Shown piece after piece: positions 1 to 13,700 of a DNA stretch of 64,000 bases. Both the position numbers and the translations under genes were made by a program. The DNA is from Anolis sagrei (lineage: Eukaryota > Chordata > Lepidosauria > Squamata > Anolidae), in assembly GCF_037176765.1 (NCBI RefSeq), contig NC_090025.1, positions 164,840,822 through 164,904,821 of the forward strand. The letters run 5' to 3'. Below the pieces are notes generated by a model. That model was not told where the DNA came from. It searched no databases and saw only the letters and a list, made by a program, of their open reading frames with translations. Every line of letters starts with the position of its first letter. The stretch's first letter is position 1.

Positions 1-1120
1 CTGGTCTCATGGAACAAGGGAGTTGTTCTTGGCCAGTCCTCCTCTGCTCGGGGACTGGCAGACTTGTGGGGAAGAAGGATTTATTGCAATACTTGCACGC
101 ACTGCTCTCCTTCATGCTATGCGTGAAAGAGCTCAGTGTCTCCTTGCTTGGCCAGTCACTTTGATTCCTTGCAGCCACCGCCTCCCTTTGGCTCTTCCAG
201 CTGTTCTCTGCATACAGCTCTGAAAAAGCACAGCACCTTCCTTGACTCGAACACGCACAAATACCCTCCATTAGCCTACCCGGACTGGGAGAGTGTCTTG
301 CCTCCTCAAGGTTCTTCCAATTGCTTTCCCTACATCTCCCAGGGCTGAGGGAGCGCCTGGACTCTTGTTGGCTTCCACCACTAGATCGTCCATGACTGAA
401 CATACCTCCGGCATCTCTATGACTTTTCAAAGTGACCCCCAGGTCTCTCCCTGAGTTGACAGTGCTCCTGGTCCCTCCTTGGGTTCCCCTGCTAACCTCT
501 CTGTGTCTTGGAGGACTTGGTGCTTGCCCAGTTTTCTCTCTGGCTGCCGCTCCCCTCCCTGGGCTCAAAGCCCGTGTGGCTTCTTGGCGGTCTCTAGAAT
601 CTTCTCTCACCCTCTCACTTGTATCAACAGGGAGCAAAGGTTTGCCCCTGGCCTTGCGGTCACTCTCTTTGTATCTCTCAAGTGGCCTCATGTGACTCAC
701 CTGACTCTTGTCTACACTCTTTGTAGGTTTGGTCACGTGCAAGACATCCAAGCAGGTCTTCCATTTGGTCTCCGGGGTCTTGCTAGAGACCTTGAGGTGC
801 ACACTCTCTGGGTGGCTTTTCCGACCACTATCTGTTTGCTTCCCAGAATAAAGGGGGACTCTCATGGTTCGCACAGGCTCCTCTGGTCTCTTCTTCTCTG
901 CCCGTTGAGAGAGTGGAGCTGCCGGATGTTGGACCCCTGCTCCTCTGCTCCGGCTCTCTCTCTCAGGCTGTTGAGCTGGACTCCTCGAGCGTAGAGACTC
1001 GCCTTGGCTCCGACCTGTTCTCTCAGGTCTCTGAGTCTGTCTCCCTGAGCGCAGCGATTCTCCTCCACTTTTGCTGGGCTGTCCAGACTCCCAAAGCAGT
1101 TTCTTGTTTGCCGGAAGAGG
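1..1120 (-). CDS. TRIOBP: TRIOBP coding exon 9, large, runs off the left edge
   Basis: Acceptor CCTGCTTAG|CCT after a phase-0 donor. The frame stays open for 373 codons to position 1. It begins PLPANKKLLWESGQP, comparable to mammalian LPAKQAEL after RRQSSP. The protein is Arg/Ser/Pro-rich and repeats SPGR-type blocks (ALSPGRG, SLSPGRC, SPSPGRL), with HxHxx-free Cys patches (CKYC) near the edge. Low-complexity, probably disordered. The opposite-strand frames here are shadows. Confidence 0.87.
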
Positions 1121-4100
1121 CTAAGCAGGTAAAAAAGAGAGAAGAAAGGCTTGTTTATTTACTATTCTGGCACTTTGTTGCTAAACGTAACACGGGGAGA
1201 GGGAATCTCATGCCTTTGGTTCAAAATCAGCTCTCCTAGCCACACCTTCATGACATCCCTGTTTGGTGGTTTCCCTGCTTTTGTACAGTTGGATACAAGA
1301 ATTATCAGAAGAAATGGCAGCCTGCCCAAGGAAGCTTACTGAGAATGAAAATGGGATTGGAAGGGAGCCAATTGCTGCTGCTATTATTACAACTGTTACA
1401 CCTTATGGACTAGCCACTCACTTCTTTGCGCAGTGTAGGGCTTGACTTCCTCCTCACAAGCCGCCCCTCCTTGGCCAGCTTCAAGCTCTTACTGTCCAGC
1501 CGCTCTAAGAGCCCTTCCTCCAGGGCTTGGAACGCTTCCAGGGTCTCTGACTTCCTAACAACAAAGAGGTGGGTGGGAAGGGAAGGCAGTTATTATTACC
1601 TACAATTAGAACTGAATTCCAATGGTTCTCTGAGCGCACTACAAAGAATCTGGTGTGAAGCCAGATTTTGAAACTGCTAGGCCATTAAATGCTAATCAAG
1701 GTGGTCAACTGAAACATCCACACCTACCTCAAGCAGACAAGAGTTCTTTCTCCCACACTGGACATTCCACAGATATATAAACCCCATTTTCCTAGTTTCC
1801 AATAGAACTCACAACCTCTGAGGATGCCTGCCATAGATGCAGGTGAAACGTCAGGAGAAAATGCTTCTGGAACCTGGCCATACAGCCCGGAAAACTCACA
1901 ACAACCCAGTGACTTCAGCCATGAAAGCCTTCGACAATACACCTAGCATTATTTTTAAATGATACAAACAATGTTTGCCTTCAGTACCCAATACAGGAAG
2001 AGCCAGAGTGGTGTAGTGACTTTGCCATTGGATTCTGGAGACTTGTGAAAAACTTGTGGAGGGTTGTGAAAACCCGCTGGGAGATATTTGCAAATCACAA
2101 TCTGAGAAGGTCTCCATAAATCAGAAACAAGTTGAAGGCATAGAATAACCCAACACAGATTTTGGTTTGTGTGGTTAAAACCTTTTTCAAAATTGAAGGG
2201 TTCCCCCCCCCCCACAAAAATACAGAAAATGTCCACTTTCAAGTTTGTCCTTATTTTGTTTGTTTTGGTGGTAAGTCAGGATTTTAAAAGCAAATAGTTT
2301 AAAGAAAAAGTCACCACTCTGGTGATTCAAGCATAGGCCCTTCCCCAGAAAACAGTATCCCCCCCCCCCCCCCCGCCAACCAATCACTGATATATATTTC
2401 CTGTTCTATGTGCCATATTTGGTTCAATTCCATCATTGGTGGAGTTCAGAATGCTCTTTGATTGTAGGTGAAGTATACATCCCAGTAACTACAACTTGCA
2501 TATGTCAAGGTCTATTTTCCCCCAAGAGCACCCCTGGGTAAAATCAACTATACTGCAAATGCTTACTTTGCGTAATGGGTTAAGCCGCCCCTGGTTCTAG
2601 AGCAGACATTGATGTGGCTTCCGTATAGCACAGATTTTCACTATGCTATATTATCATAAAGATTAATCTAGTCCTGCAATAGTTTGTGTAAGTGAATAGC
2701 AACAAAAGCCTTCTCCACCTTGACTATCTTATGTCTCACCTGCGCTCAAGTCCAAAGATGCGTTCCACCTCTGCTCGGCCAGGACTTTGGGTGCGGGAGC
2801 TGCTGCGGTCTTTCTCAAATGCCTGCCGATGGTTGAGCCGCTTCGTCTTAGGCACGTCTGCCAACACCGTGTACTCCTGCCTCATCAGTCCATGCCGACT
2901 TTCGTGGCTGCCACTTGTCCTCCAGCTCATGTCTGAGTCTGCTGAGCTAACAGAGGAAGCGGGCATTCCACCTGCTGCCTTGGCACTGCCATGGACTGGT
3001 AAGGTACTACGTCCCGCAGCGGATGGCGATGATGCCCGAGGTGGGTCAGACTTCTGACGCTCCAGAGAGAAATAGCTGCTCTCTGCTTGACGCTTCCTCT
3101 TACTGTCCCCATCGTCCTGGCTCATAGTTCTGCATTCTGTGAGGAAGAGAAATAAGATTCCTCTCATGCTCAAAGGATGGGAATGTTTAGGGAGGGAACG
3201 GAGCAAACAAACAGCCAAGATGGTATGCCAAGTGGGTGTGGGCAGCCCTTCTCTTAGCATAGTTGTGTCTGTGTCAGAACTGGGCACAATGGCCACACCA
3301 GAGGAAAGGGAATCAAGGGGAACTATAGAAGGGGCAAACTGCATCCTGTTGTGGTGGCAAACTGCAGGGTCATTAAAAAAATCATTAGGATTTTAAAAAA
3401 TTGCTCAGGGCCTATCCCTGATTATAATATATGAATGCAATTTGTATATGTGAAAAGAAATCTGGGGAGGCAGTGGGGAGGGGACTTGTTTGGGGGCACG
3501 TGCTTTGCCTTCATTGGGTAGCATGGAAACCCCTGAACTATGCTGATGGAAAACGCAAGTCTCCCATTGATTTTGGCATGTTTCATCACTAACTCTGTTT
3601 ACTAACTGGTGTGTAAATCAGTGTAGCTCTATAGCCAATTGTTAAAAAATACCTACATCTACCTCATCTCAACTGGAATACTCTCCAGATGTGTTGGGCT
3701 ACAACTTCCATCGGTCCTAAGCAGCACAAACCATATTACCTAGGGTGATGAAATGGAGAACACAATGCAACAGAAAAGCATCAATTGGGAAAGGTGACTC
3801 TCCAAGAAATGCCAGAAGGGAGGGAAGGACAGGACAATTTTAACCTGAAAATTTGTTGAAGCCAAAGGAAAACTCCCCTTTTGTGGCATCTCTAGTGGCT
3901 GCCGGTCTGCTTCCAGGCTAAATACAAAGTGCTGGTTTTTACCTATAAAAGCCCTAAACTGTTGGGGTCCAGGCTATTTGACTAACCGCATCTCCACATA
4001 TAAACCACCGTGGGCACTGTGGTCAGTGGAGGAGGCATTGCTCTTGATCCCACCCCATCTCAAGTGTGGTTGGTGGGAACAAGAAAGAGGGCCTTCTCTG

Positions 4101-4550
4101 TGGTTGCCCCACGCCTCTGGAACCTCCTCGCCCCACAAAAAATGCCCCCCTCTCTCCTTTAAAAACGTTTTAAAACCCCTCTTTACACTTTCGTCTATGG
4201 AGAGGAGGAGGACTAAAACATCCTAATATACAACCTCACTGGATGCTGGAAACCCACCCTGGCTCTGTTAGTGGTTGTACACTATTTTATACTATAATGC
4301 GCTTTAGTGGTCAGATTTTATTACCAAGTAAATGTGTTTGATGAGACTTTATTATGCTTTTTAATTAATTATTTTATTTTGTTTCTAATATATTTATTTA
4401 TTGGTTAGTCATTATAAGTTTATATTGATGTTGATCATTTATTGGTTTGATTTGATCTGTTTGTTTTCATTATGGCATTGAATGTTAGATACTTTTTTGT
4501 TTGGATTACATGTCGGACACTTCCCAAGTCTCTAGGACTATGTGATGTAC

Positions 4551-4583
<33 letters not shown>

Positions 4584-7500
4584 TACAAATGGATGGTTGG
4601 AGAGAGACAGTTGGCTTGAGCAATTGCAGGGTGCTTCCACTGCTGCCAACAGCCTGTTTGCAGCTTTTGCACCACCCTTGTTCATCTTTCAGGACAAAAT
4701 GTACCTCTTCAGTTGAGAGGCTTTGTTGTGAAAGTAGAGAATCCTTGCATAAAAAGTTTGCCATGCCAATCCAAGGCCGTGTCTGCATTCCATTCTCCCA
4801 AGAGATCATTATACCATGGGCAGAATCAGAGGGTGGAAAACGTTATGTTCTGGACAATGCCATCCAGAATCTTCCAGCCAGGATGGCCACTGGCCATGTT
4901 AGCTCAGGGGTTCTGCATTAGAATCCAGCCAAGTAACTTTACAAAGCTTTAAGGCCAAATCTAATTACTAGATCTGGAATTCTCTCATTTCTAGAACCTC
5001 AGCTTCCATTTTAAGAAAAGTTTTTTTTTTCTTGTCTTCATGGCCAGATAGTCAGTGCTTGGAGAAGCCTTAGAAATCAAAAGGAGGGTTTGGATGAGCT
5101 TCCACGGTAAATTTTGCTATTCCCCAAACCACAGGGTTCACTCTCATGACCTTCTGCATCTTGTTCTGCACATAAATATATGCTTATTTCACCCGTGTAC
5201 TGGATCTGAGTTCCTTGCTGAGGAATCAAAAATTCTGGGGGTTCTTTTCTTCTGTCATGAGATTCTGTAGATAAGAGCTTTCCAAACATTTTATGATGGT
5301 AGCATACTTTTAAGAAATGCATCATTTTGTGACACAGTAATTCAGTTGTACTACAGAAATCTGTATTAATATACATATTTTATAGAAATACATTTAATAT
5401 GTTTTTTTTCTAGAATTTTAAAAAATGTTAATGTGTTTTAACTATGCTATAACTCACTCTGAGCCATGAGGAGTGGTGGGTAAGAAATAATAACAACTAC
5501 TACTACTACTACTAAATCGAAGTTTAAATGAATGCCTTATAAGACATATGGACACATATACAAATTGTAATAATGAAATGCAGTTTAGGGGCTCCCTGGT
5601 GGCGCAGCAGGTTAAATTGCTGAGCAGCTGAACTTGCTGACTGAAAGGTCACCGGTTCGAATCCGGGAAGCAGGGTGAGCTCCCGCTGTTAACCCCAGCT
5701 TCTGCCAATCTGGCTATTCAAAAACATGCAAATGTGAGTAGATCAATAGGTACCACTTTGGTGGGAAGCTAACGGCGCTCTATGCAGTCATGCTAGCCAC
5801 ATGACCTTGGAGGCGTCTATGGACAACGTTGGCTCTTTGGCTTAGAAATGGAGATGAGCATCACCCCCCAGAGTCAGACTTGACTAGACTTAATGCCAAG
5901 GGAAACCTTTACCTTTACCTTTAATAATAAAACGTATGGGAACACAATCAATCTAATGAGAATCTTTTGTTTAGGTATTTAAAAAATATATGAGTTATTG
6001 ATTATTTCACACAGACTCAGAGGGTTGTTTTTGCATTCCTATGACACACTTATGTGTTGCAACATAGTTTGGAAAGTTCTGCTCTGGGGCTGCATCACCA
6101 TTTATATGTGAAACTGATAGCTTGTTTCTAATTTTGGAAAAAAATAACTCTAATTTTTTGCGGAAGAAGGAAGAAATTTCTTCTCCCATCAAATGTCAAA
6201 AACCGCAGTAACTTAAAACTTCACCCAAACCTTTAGAAATGCAGGGGAAGCAAAGCAATACAGCAGGTCTAGATGAGAACAATTTTCAATGTCTCACTAT
6301 GATATGCTAACAATTTGGATACCCTAGGAAAAACTCATTTGCGGGGCTGATTTCTTATTTGCAAGGACACTACATCTCTTAATTGCTACACCCCAGAGGT
6401 GGGGCTCTGGGAGTCACAAAATGTTATTGTGGGCTATATGTAGCCTACGAATTACATTGTTACACACATACACAGTTCATGCCATGCAGATAAAGATTGG
6501 CACCAGCAGACAGTGCTAAGACTGGGTGCAGGTACCTGTTTTCAGACGACTCTTGGATTCTGTTCTGCCAGATGATGTTGCCTCAGCCCATCTAGGTCTA
6601 TCAGAGGGAAGGCTTTCAGGTTGTACTGCTTGCTTCTGGCCTGCATAGTACATCATGTCTTCTTTGTCAGATCCCAAAATGCTGTCAAGAAGTCTGGTCA
6701 TTTCCCAGTCCTAAGGTGGAAAAAAAGAGAGTTTGAATCATTTTGGCTCCTTCAGAAAATTGGTCATACAAGGGACTAAAAATAAGACCTATACAACATT
6801 CACGTACAAAAAACAATTCCATTAAAAACAAACCATAGAACTCTTAAATAAGTAGCAATTCCCAGTCCTTGAATCAGAAGCAGACACAGAGGGATGTATT
6901 TTATTCATTGACCTTATCACATGTCCAAAAAAAGATGCCAATAAAACAATTAAAGAGCGACATAATTATATCTATTAATTACATCACTGTTGTTATGTGC
7001 CTTCAAGTATTTTCCTTCTTATGGCATTCCTCAATTGAAACTATAACAGGGCCTTTTTGGCAAGATATGTTCAATGGTGTTCTACCTGTACCCTTCTCTA
7101 AGGCTGACAAAAGGGCAACTTGCTCAAGTTCATCCAGTTAGTTTTGATGGTTGTGCAAGGATTTGAACCATATTCTTCAGAGGGCATACCTTTCTGGTTC
7201 TTACCCATTACATAGCAATAGCAAAATTACTTATTTATAGAAAATTCATTGGGTAAATTGCCTTTTAAAGCCTTTAAGTAAGTGTTGAAGCTGTAGGGAC
7301 TTCACTAGAGAGACAGAACTCCATTGCCTGGAAGCCATCAGTAAAAAGGATTAATTTCTCTATGGATATTGTTAGCAGACTTATGAGCAGCATCTACAGA
7401 GTACATCTTAATAAGCTGACAGGTTTGTACGGATGTTGTTGACAGAGCCTTTGAGCATACTGGTCACAAACCATCCTGGACACTACTGGCTCAAATCAGC

Positions 7501-10500
7501 ACTTTTGACCTGGGGCCAGAAATACACTGACAGCAGCTACGGTAGATGCAAGCTTGATGACACATTCTCTATTCTCTGTGTCCACAGCATCATCCAAGTA
7601 GCCACATTTTGCCTTGATCAGCAGAAGTTACCAAGCTGACCTTAAAAGTGGCCCCATGCCAAGCACATTACAGTAACCTGAACCTGAAACACGACTAGTG
7701 GTGCAGAATCTGATGTCTCCAGAAAACTAACATACTAATCTACAATGGCAAAACAGAAGTCTCTGTCCAAAAGAACTGTCAAACTCTGAACATGGTTCCT
7801 TGGATGAGGTTGCACTTCCTCCTATCTGGATTTTCTGAGTTTTCCAACCAATGTGATTTTGTTTCAGTTTGTTCACCAGCATCTAACTCCAAGTAATCTC
7901 TACTTCAAACACTGAATTGGGATTTCTATGGTTTCCCTTGGACTTGGAAATGAAAATGTGTTTGTTTGTTTGTTCACAGTATTTATATTCCGCCCTTCTC
8001 ACCCTGAAGGGGACTCACGGTGGATTGCAGAACATATATATGTGGCAAACATTCAATGCCATTTTATACACAAACAAGACAGACAATTATACATAGGTAG
8101 CGGTATATATATATCGGCCTTTTCCATCTTTTGCATCTTGGAGGTCTAGAGCTGGATACCACCCACATATTGGTAACATAACAGCTCAAAAACTCCTGAT
8201 TTTATTTAAATGAGAAATCTTTGACATCCCAACACTATGGACTATGAAAGGCCCTGCAATCATTGGCAAAAGACTGTTGATGTTGCAGTCCAAAACATTA
8301 GGAGAGCTAAGGATTCCCTACATAATAGAAACATTAAGTAGCATGAAGTTAGAATCTTTCATCATCTCATTTACTAAAGGGTGGAGTTAAATGTTCTAAT
8401 ACCAATCCATAAACAGCTCACAATCTAGAACAGTATCTAAGGCCACGGAGAGGTCAAAAACCAACAATTGAGCTCTTTTAGCAAGTTACCAAAAAAACTA
8501 CTGCATGGGATACCTAGGTGGCTCCATCTACTGGCAGGAAAAGCTTGTTAACTGCACAATATACCTAAACCATATTTAGAAACAGCCCTCTTTTAAATAA
8601 TTAAAGATCTTTGTCTCAGTACATGTTTTGCCTCAACTCCCCATAATGCAATTATAATTATACTGCTTTGCAACTGGTCACCAAAAGGTAAACACTTTGG
8701 GTGGCAATATCTAGTAATCTTAGATCACCAGCAATCGTAGATCAGATGTCAAATGGCTCTTTAAAATGAGTTTAAAGGTCAACTTTGCAAAGGAAGCTCA
8801 GGGGAAAAAACATATTTATTTATTTAAAAAAAGAGGAGTGCAGGTTTCAGGTTAACAAGTACCGGTAATATACATATAAACACACTTCCATCTCACCGTG
8901 GGAAGCGTGTCATTGGTGTCTGTCTCAATGCCAAGAGGAGTGTTGGCATCAGGACAAGGACTGGCTTCTTCAGTTTCCTCTTCAGCTTTGCAGCTAAGCT
9001 GAGTGTACTCCAAACTTTCCTGCCAGCTGTGGGCAGGTAAGACATACATGATTAACAACCACCCCAAATTTCAAATACAGAGCACTACTGTAAGTGATAT
9101 GCTTGTGGTAGGATAAAGACTCACATTAAGACACTCAACAGCAGTGACAACAACATGTAACTTTAAACCAGTATGGGAATTATGCAAACAATAGGTATAT
9201 GTGGCCCAGAACCTCTCCTTTAATCTGGAAAGTAGGTGAGGATTTGAAAAAGAGAATACCACCTCCAGAAAACTCCAGGAGTTGTGATTCTGCATTGTAA
9301 TGCTATCTGCCTACCTCAAAAATAAAATGTGTGACTCATTGGTAAAATTCTGGTGGCAAAATAATTCATCCCCATTGCCCAACTTACCGAAATTGCCCAT
9401 GTTTAAATGATCATAGCATCACTTATGGTGAGCAACAAAACAATCTCAGCCTTTGGGTGAATGCATCTTAGAGCTATAAGAATAATGGCTAGAAGAAACA
9501 AAACTAATAACCTCTTTGTCCAGTCCTGTTGACCAAAGTAGCCTCCAAAAATGTGAGTTTATATTGCCTTTTAAGAGCTGAGAGCAAACACTACGTTAAA
9601 TCCTCCAAAAGTCCTATAAGAGAAGTCAGTATTTACAGGAACGTGTTACAGAAATCTTGTTGGTACTAATCAAGTATGTGTTTTACTAATACACAGACAA
9701 AAACTGCCTGGATCCAGATCCAGATCCATTCCATGCACAGATAAAGCTATGTGTATGCCATCACTTATCTGAGGACTTCAAGGTGGTTGTAACTCTAAAT
9801 AAACAGTGTAGTTTTTAATACAGCCAGTCTTCCACATTTGCTGGGGATAGGGACACAGGGTACCCATGGACATGGAAAATTTGTGAATGAAAATGCTTTT
9901 TTTTCAAATTTGAGATAACATCATCTAGGGACCCTTCCACATAGCCCTATATCCCAGAATATCAAGGCAGAAAATCCCACATTATCCGAGTGTGGACTCG
10001 GATAATTCAGTTCAAAGCAGATATTGTGGGATTGCCTGCCTTGATATACTGGGATATAGGACTGTGTGGAAGGGCCCTAGGACTCTTTAGGTTCTCCAGA
10101 GCAAGGAAGTTAAACATAGAGTTGTAATGGAAAACTTTTAAGATGCCTGGAGAGACCATATTAATCAAATCTGTGAATAATCAAATCAGCAAATGGGGAG
10201 AGCCAACTATATATTTTAGAGTCATTAAGAACTGCTGTGCAGAAAAACTTGCTGATCGGAAGGTTGGGAGTTCGAAGCCATGGGTCAGGGTGAGCTCCCA
10301 CTGTTAGCCCTAGCTTCTGCCAACCCAGCAGTTCGAAAACATGTAATGTGAGTAGATCAATAGAAACTGCCTCGGCAGGAAGGTAAAAAGCGCCCATGCA
10401 ACCATGTCAGCAACATGACCAGGAGAGTCTACAGACAACAGGCTCCTTGGCATGGAAAAATGGAACAAGAGCACCTCCTCATGGATAGAGTGGAGCATCG

Positions 10501-10661
10501 CCTCCAGATGCCGGAGACAGAAAGGGAAACTTTTGCATTTGTTTGTGTATTGTATGTCATTGTTCACTGTATAAAAGGCATTGAATGTTTGCCTATATAT
10601 GTGTATAATGTAATCCGTTCTGAGTCCCCTCAGGGAGATAGAGCGGAATATAAATAAAGTG

Positions 10662-10707
<46 letters not shown>

Positions 10708-13700
10708 TTAGCTGCTCATCAACAGTAACGATAGCAACAGCAGCCTTAAGAAAGAGACACACAAATCACCTGGTCATCATCTTCCTTGCTATGACAAGAT
10801 GCATTTCTTTTCTTTTTACTGTCTAAGAATTTCTGACTTTACATATAGATATAAAATTGATGTATGCAAATTTTATGCAGAGCTCCACTCTCCTTTGCTC
10901 TCTTTTTGTTTATGGGCGTGTTTCCTCTTTTTGTGGCAATGCATAAGCAGCCCTCTCCTCCCTGCACCTAAAGACTGAAGATCTGTTGTGGGATATACAT
11001 AGGTAGCAATATAAATATGAATGCACAACTCTGAGAAAGCATTCCCTTAGGAATATGCAAGATCTAATTCATTAAGCATTTTAAAACTCATTTCATATTT
11101 CTCTAACTAGGTAGCCACCCTAGCAAACAGTACAATCCGTGTATTACAATAGGATTACTAATTTATGAGATATTTATTTCAGCCTTCGTTCAAATTGCTC
11201 AGGGAGCCATGTACAGGTCACCCTTTCCCTCTTCCTGTTTTAGCCTTACAATAACTCTGTAAGGTAAACTAAGCTGAGAGTGACCCAATGAGCAGAGTGA
11301 GGACCAGAACATGGATTTCATTAACACCTTACTGGCTGGGGATGATGGGAGTTGTAGTCCACATATCTAAAGGGAGAGCCTCAGCAAAAGTAGCATTTAA
11401 ATCTCACATGTATATCACTCTCACCATTTTGCTATGTATCTTCCTGATCATTCATGAAGCAGGGACTTATCCATCCCTAAATGGCTTCTGTTCCTTTGCA
11501 TGATGCTCTGGGAATGTTATTTTATTAAATGAATAAATACAATCCCTTGTCTACCTCCCAGACTCATGAGCAGAGTGCTTACCTCTCAGTTGTGTCCTCG
11601 GAGCCCACGCAGACGTAGAGTTCACACTGGGGCACCAAAATGCACAGTGGGTCCCATGGGTCACAGGGACTGGACTCCTTGCTATCCGCAGCAAAGTCAA
11701 GTGTTTTCACGGCTTGTTCCTTCACTTCCTATCGGAAGAAAAGATGGTCCAATGTCACTCTACCATTTGTTTTGCAGAACTCAAGAAAGAGACTTGGTCT
11801 GTTGAGGAAAAGGCAAGAATCGACTGTGGCTACGTTCTCCTTAGCTACTTTCTCATTCTGGTTCATGAAGAGTTCAGTGCAAACTTAAAGCTTGCATATT
11901 AAGTAACACAATTTACAAAGATGCCACCTTACCTATTATAAACGTCTTGTTTGGGGAAGCAGTAGGTGTCACTCCTTTTCATTGTTATTCTGCTCCTCCG
12001 CCTAGTGCAGCAACAATATTTTTTTTCTAGATGTTACATTATCCACCGTCTTCAAAACATTTATGGGTATATATTCAAGTAAGACCAGTATCCACTAATT
12101 GCAGTGATGCAAAAGTATCTGAACACACAGAAGTTCAATGTATATATACAAATGCAAATGTCAGTAAAACATAGGATTGTGACACTAACATTAAACAGAA
12201 ATAATTTGTTCTTTTCTCAGGATTTTTTTTCATCTTTTCAGAAAAGAACAAATTATTTCTGTTTAATATGAATGTAACAATCTTATGTTTCACTGACATT
12301 TGTATTTGTATGTATACATTGAACTTCTATGTGTTTAGATACTTTTGCATCACTGCAATTAATGGATACTGGCCTTTCTAGTTCCAAGGGAACCCATTTT
12401 CCTTTTCAATTTTATATATTCAAGTAATACAACCTGTCATTGGTGGTGGCCCCTTGACTATGCAAATATAGTACAGCACCAGTCTGTCCCATCAGTGGTT
12501 TCAAGATATATAGACTTTTTGTTTGCCTGTTTAACCAACCTTTGGGTTATAATCTCCATCATTACAAAAGGTTACTTATGTTTTACATGATTCTAGTCGT
12601 ACTAGTAAAGTGAATTTTATAATTTTGTTCTTTATTTCCATTGTTTTTATTTGTGTTCTCCACTTTGAGGACAGATGCATCAAAAAACATGTATTATCGT
12701 TATGTGCCCTCAAATTATTTATGACTTTTGTCAACCCTGATGCGAAATTGTCATGGGTTGATTTACAGAACCATAGTCCAACACTACACTACATTGGCTC
12801 CCCCCCCCAAAAAAAAAAAAAAAAACTTTGATGTTGTGTGCCTTCAAGTTTATGGTGACTCTAAAGCTGTGGTTCCCAACCTTTTTCTGACCAGGGACCA
12901 CTCACCAACATTAGTACCAAAAGGGTTACGAATCAGATTCGCTTTGGTTATTTGGAATGCTGAATCAGAAAATTGCATTGGACAGACCACATCTGCTCTA
13001 GTTTCTGATATAGAACATATGCCATCCAGTAGTTACCATGTGCTCGCCCACAGAAAACCATATTTAATAATCTAGAGCTGATGTGGTAGTAGTAATCTTT
13101 TGTGGGTAGTCAGCCTCTCCCCTCCTGACATCCCCGTTGCCTCAGCACTATCAGAGGGTTTTGAGAAACCAGTTGCTTTCATTGCCACATGGTTTTGAAG
13201 CAACAGTGTAGTAATTGTGAGGCCACAGACCACATTTTTGTTCTTGAGGACCACAGATTGGGAACAACTGCTCTAAAGCAAGCATATAACAGGTTTTCTG
13301 GGGCTGAGAGTGTGCAACTCACCCAAGGTCTCCCAATGAGTTTTCATGGTTGAGCAGGGATTCACGCCCTGATTTTCAGGATCTACAGGTTCCTAAATAT
13401 ATATATATTCCCTTCTGCATATGGTGAAAATTTGCCTGGAAGTCTCTTTCCAATCTCAATCATCTGAAAGTCAATTAAGCAGCATAGAATTTGGGAGTGA
13501 CATCAAATTTCCTTCAAACCTCACAGTTATTGCCAGCTCGAGAATCTTGGAGTGTGGCATCCTGAACAATTCAACATTCCACAATTCTATGAACATCCAT
13601 TTCTCCCTTTGTACCATTAAGCATTTCGTTTAACAATAAAGTCCAAACCTGAAGAGACCTGAACCAAAACATTGGGAAAACAAAAATAGAAATAATATGT

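Noticed and set aside
862-1068. 68-codon minus-strand frame starting MEENRCAQ
   Set aside because: Overlaps TRIOBP exon 9 in another frame and does not fit the splice phase.
479-1239. Plus-strand frames of 87-171 codons at the left end
   Set aside because: Antisense shadows of the large TRIOBP exon, which is open throughout on the minus strand with correct splice phase.
5588-5670. tRNA gene suggested by A- and B-box-like sequences
   Set aside because: No cloverleaf was made out and the same head recurs in many full SINE copies.
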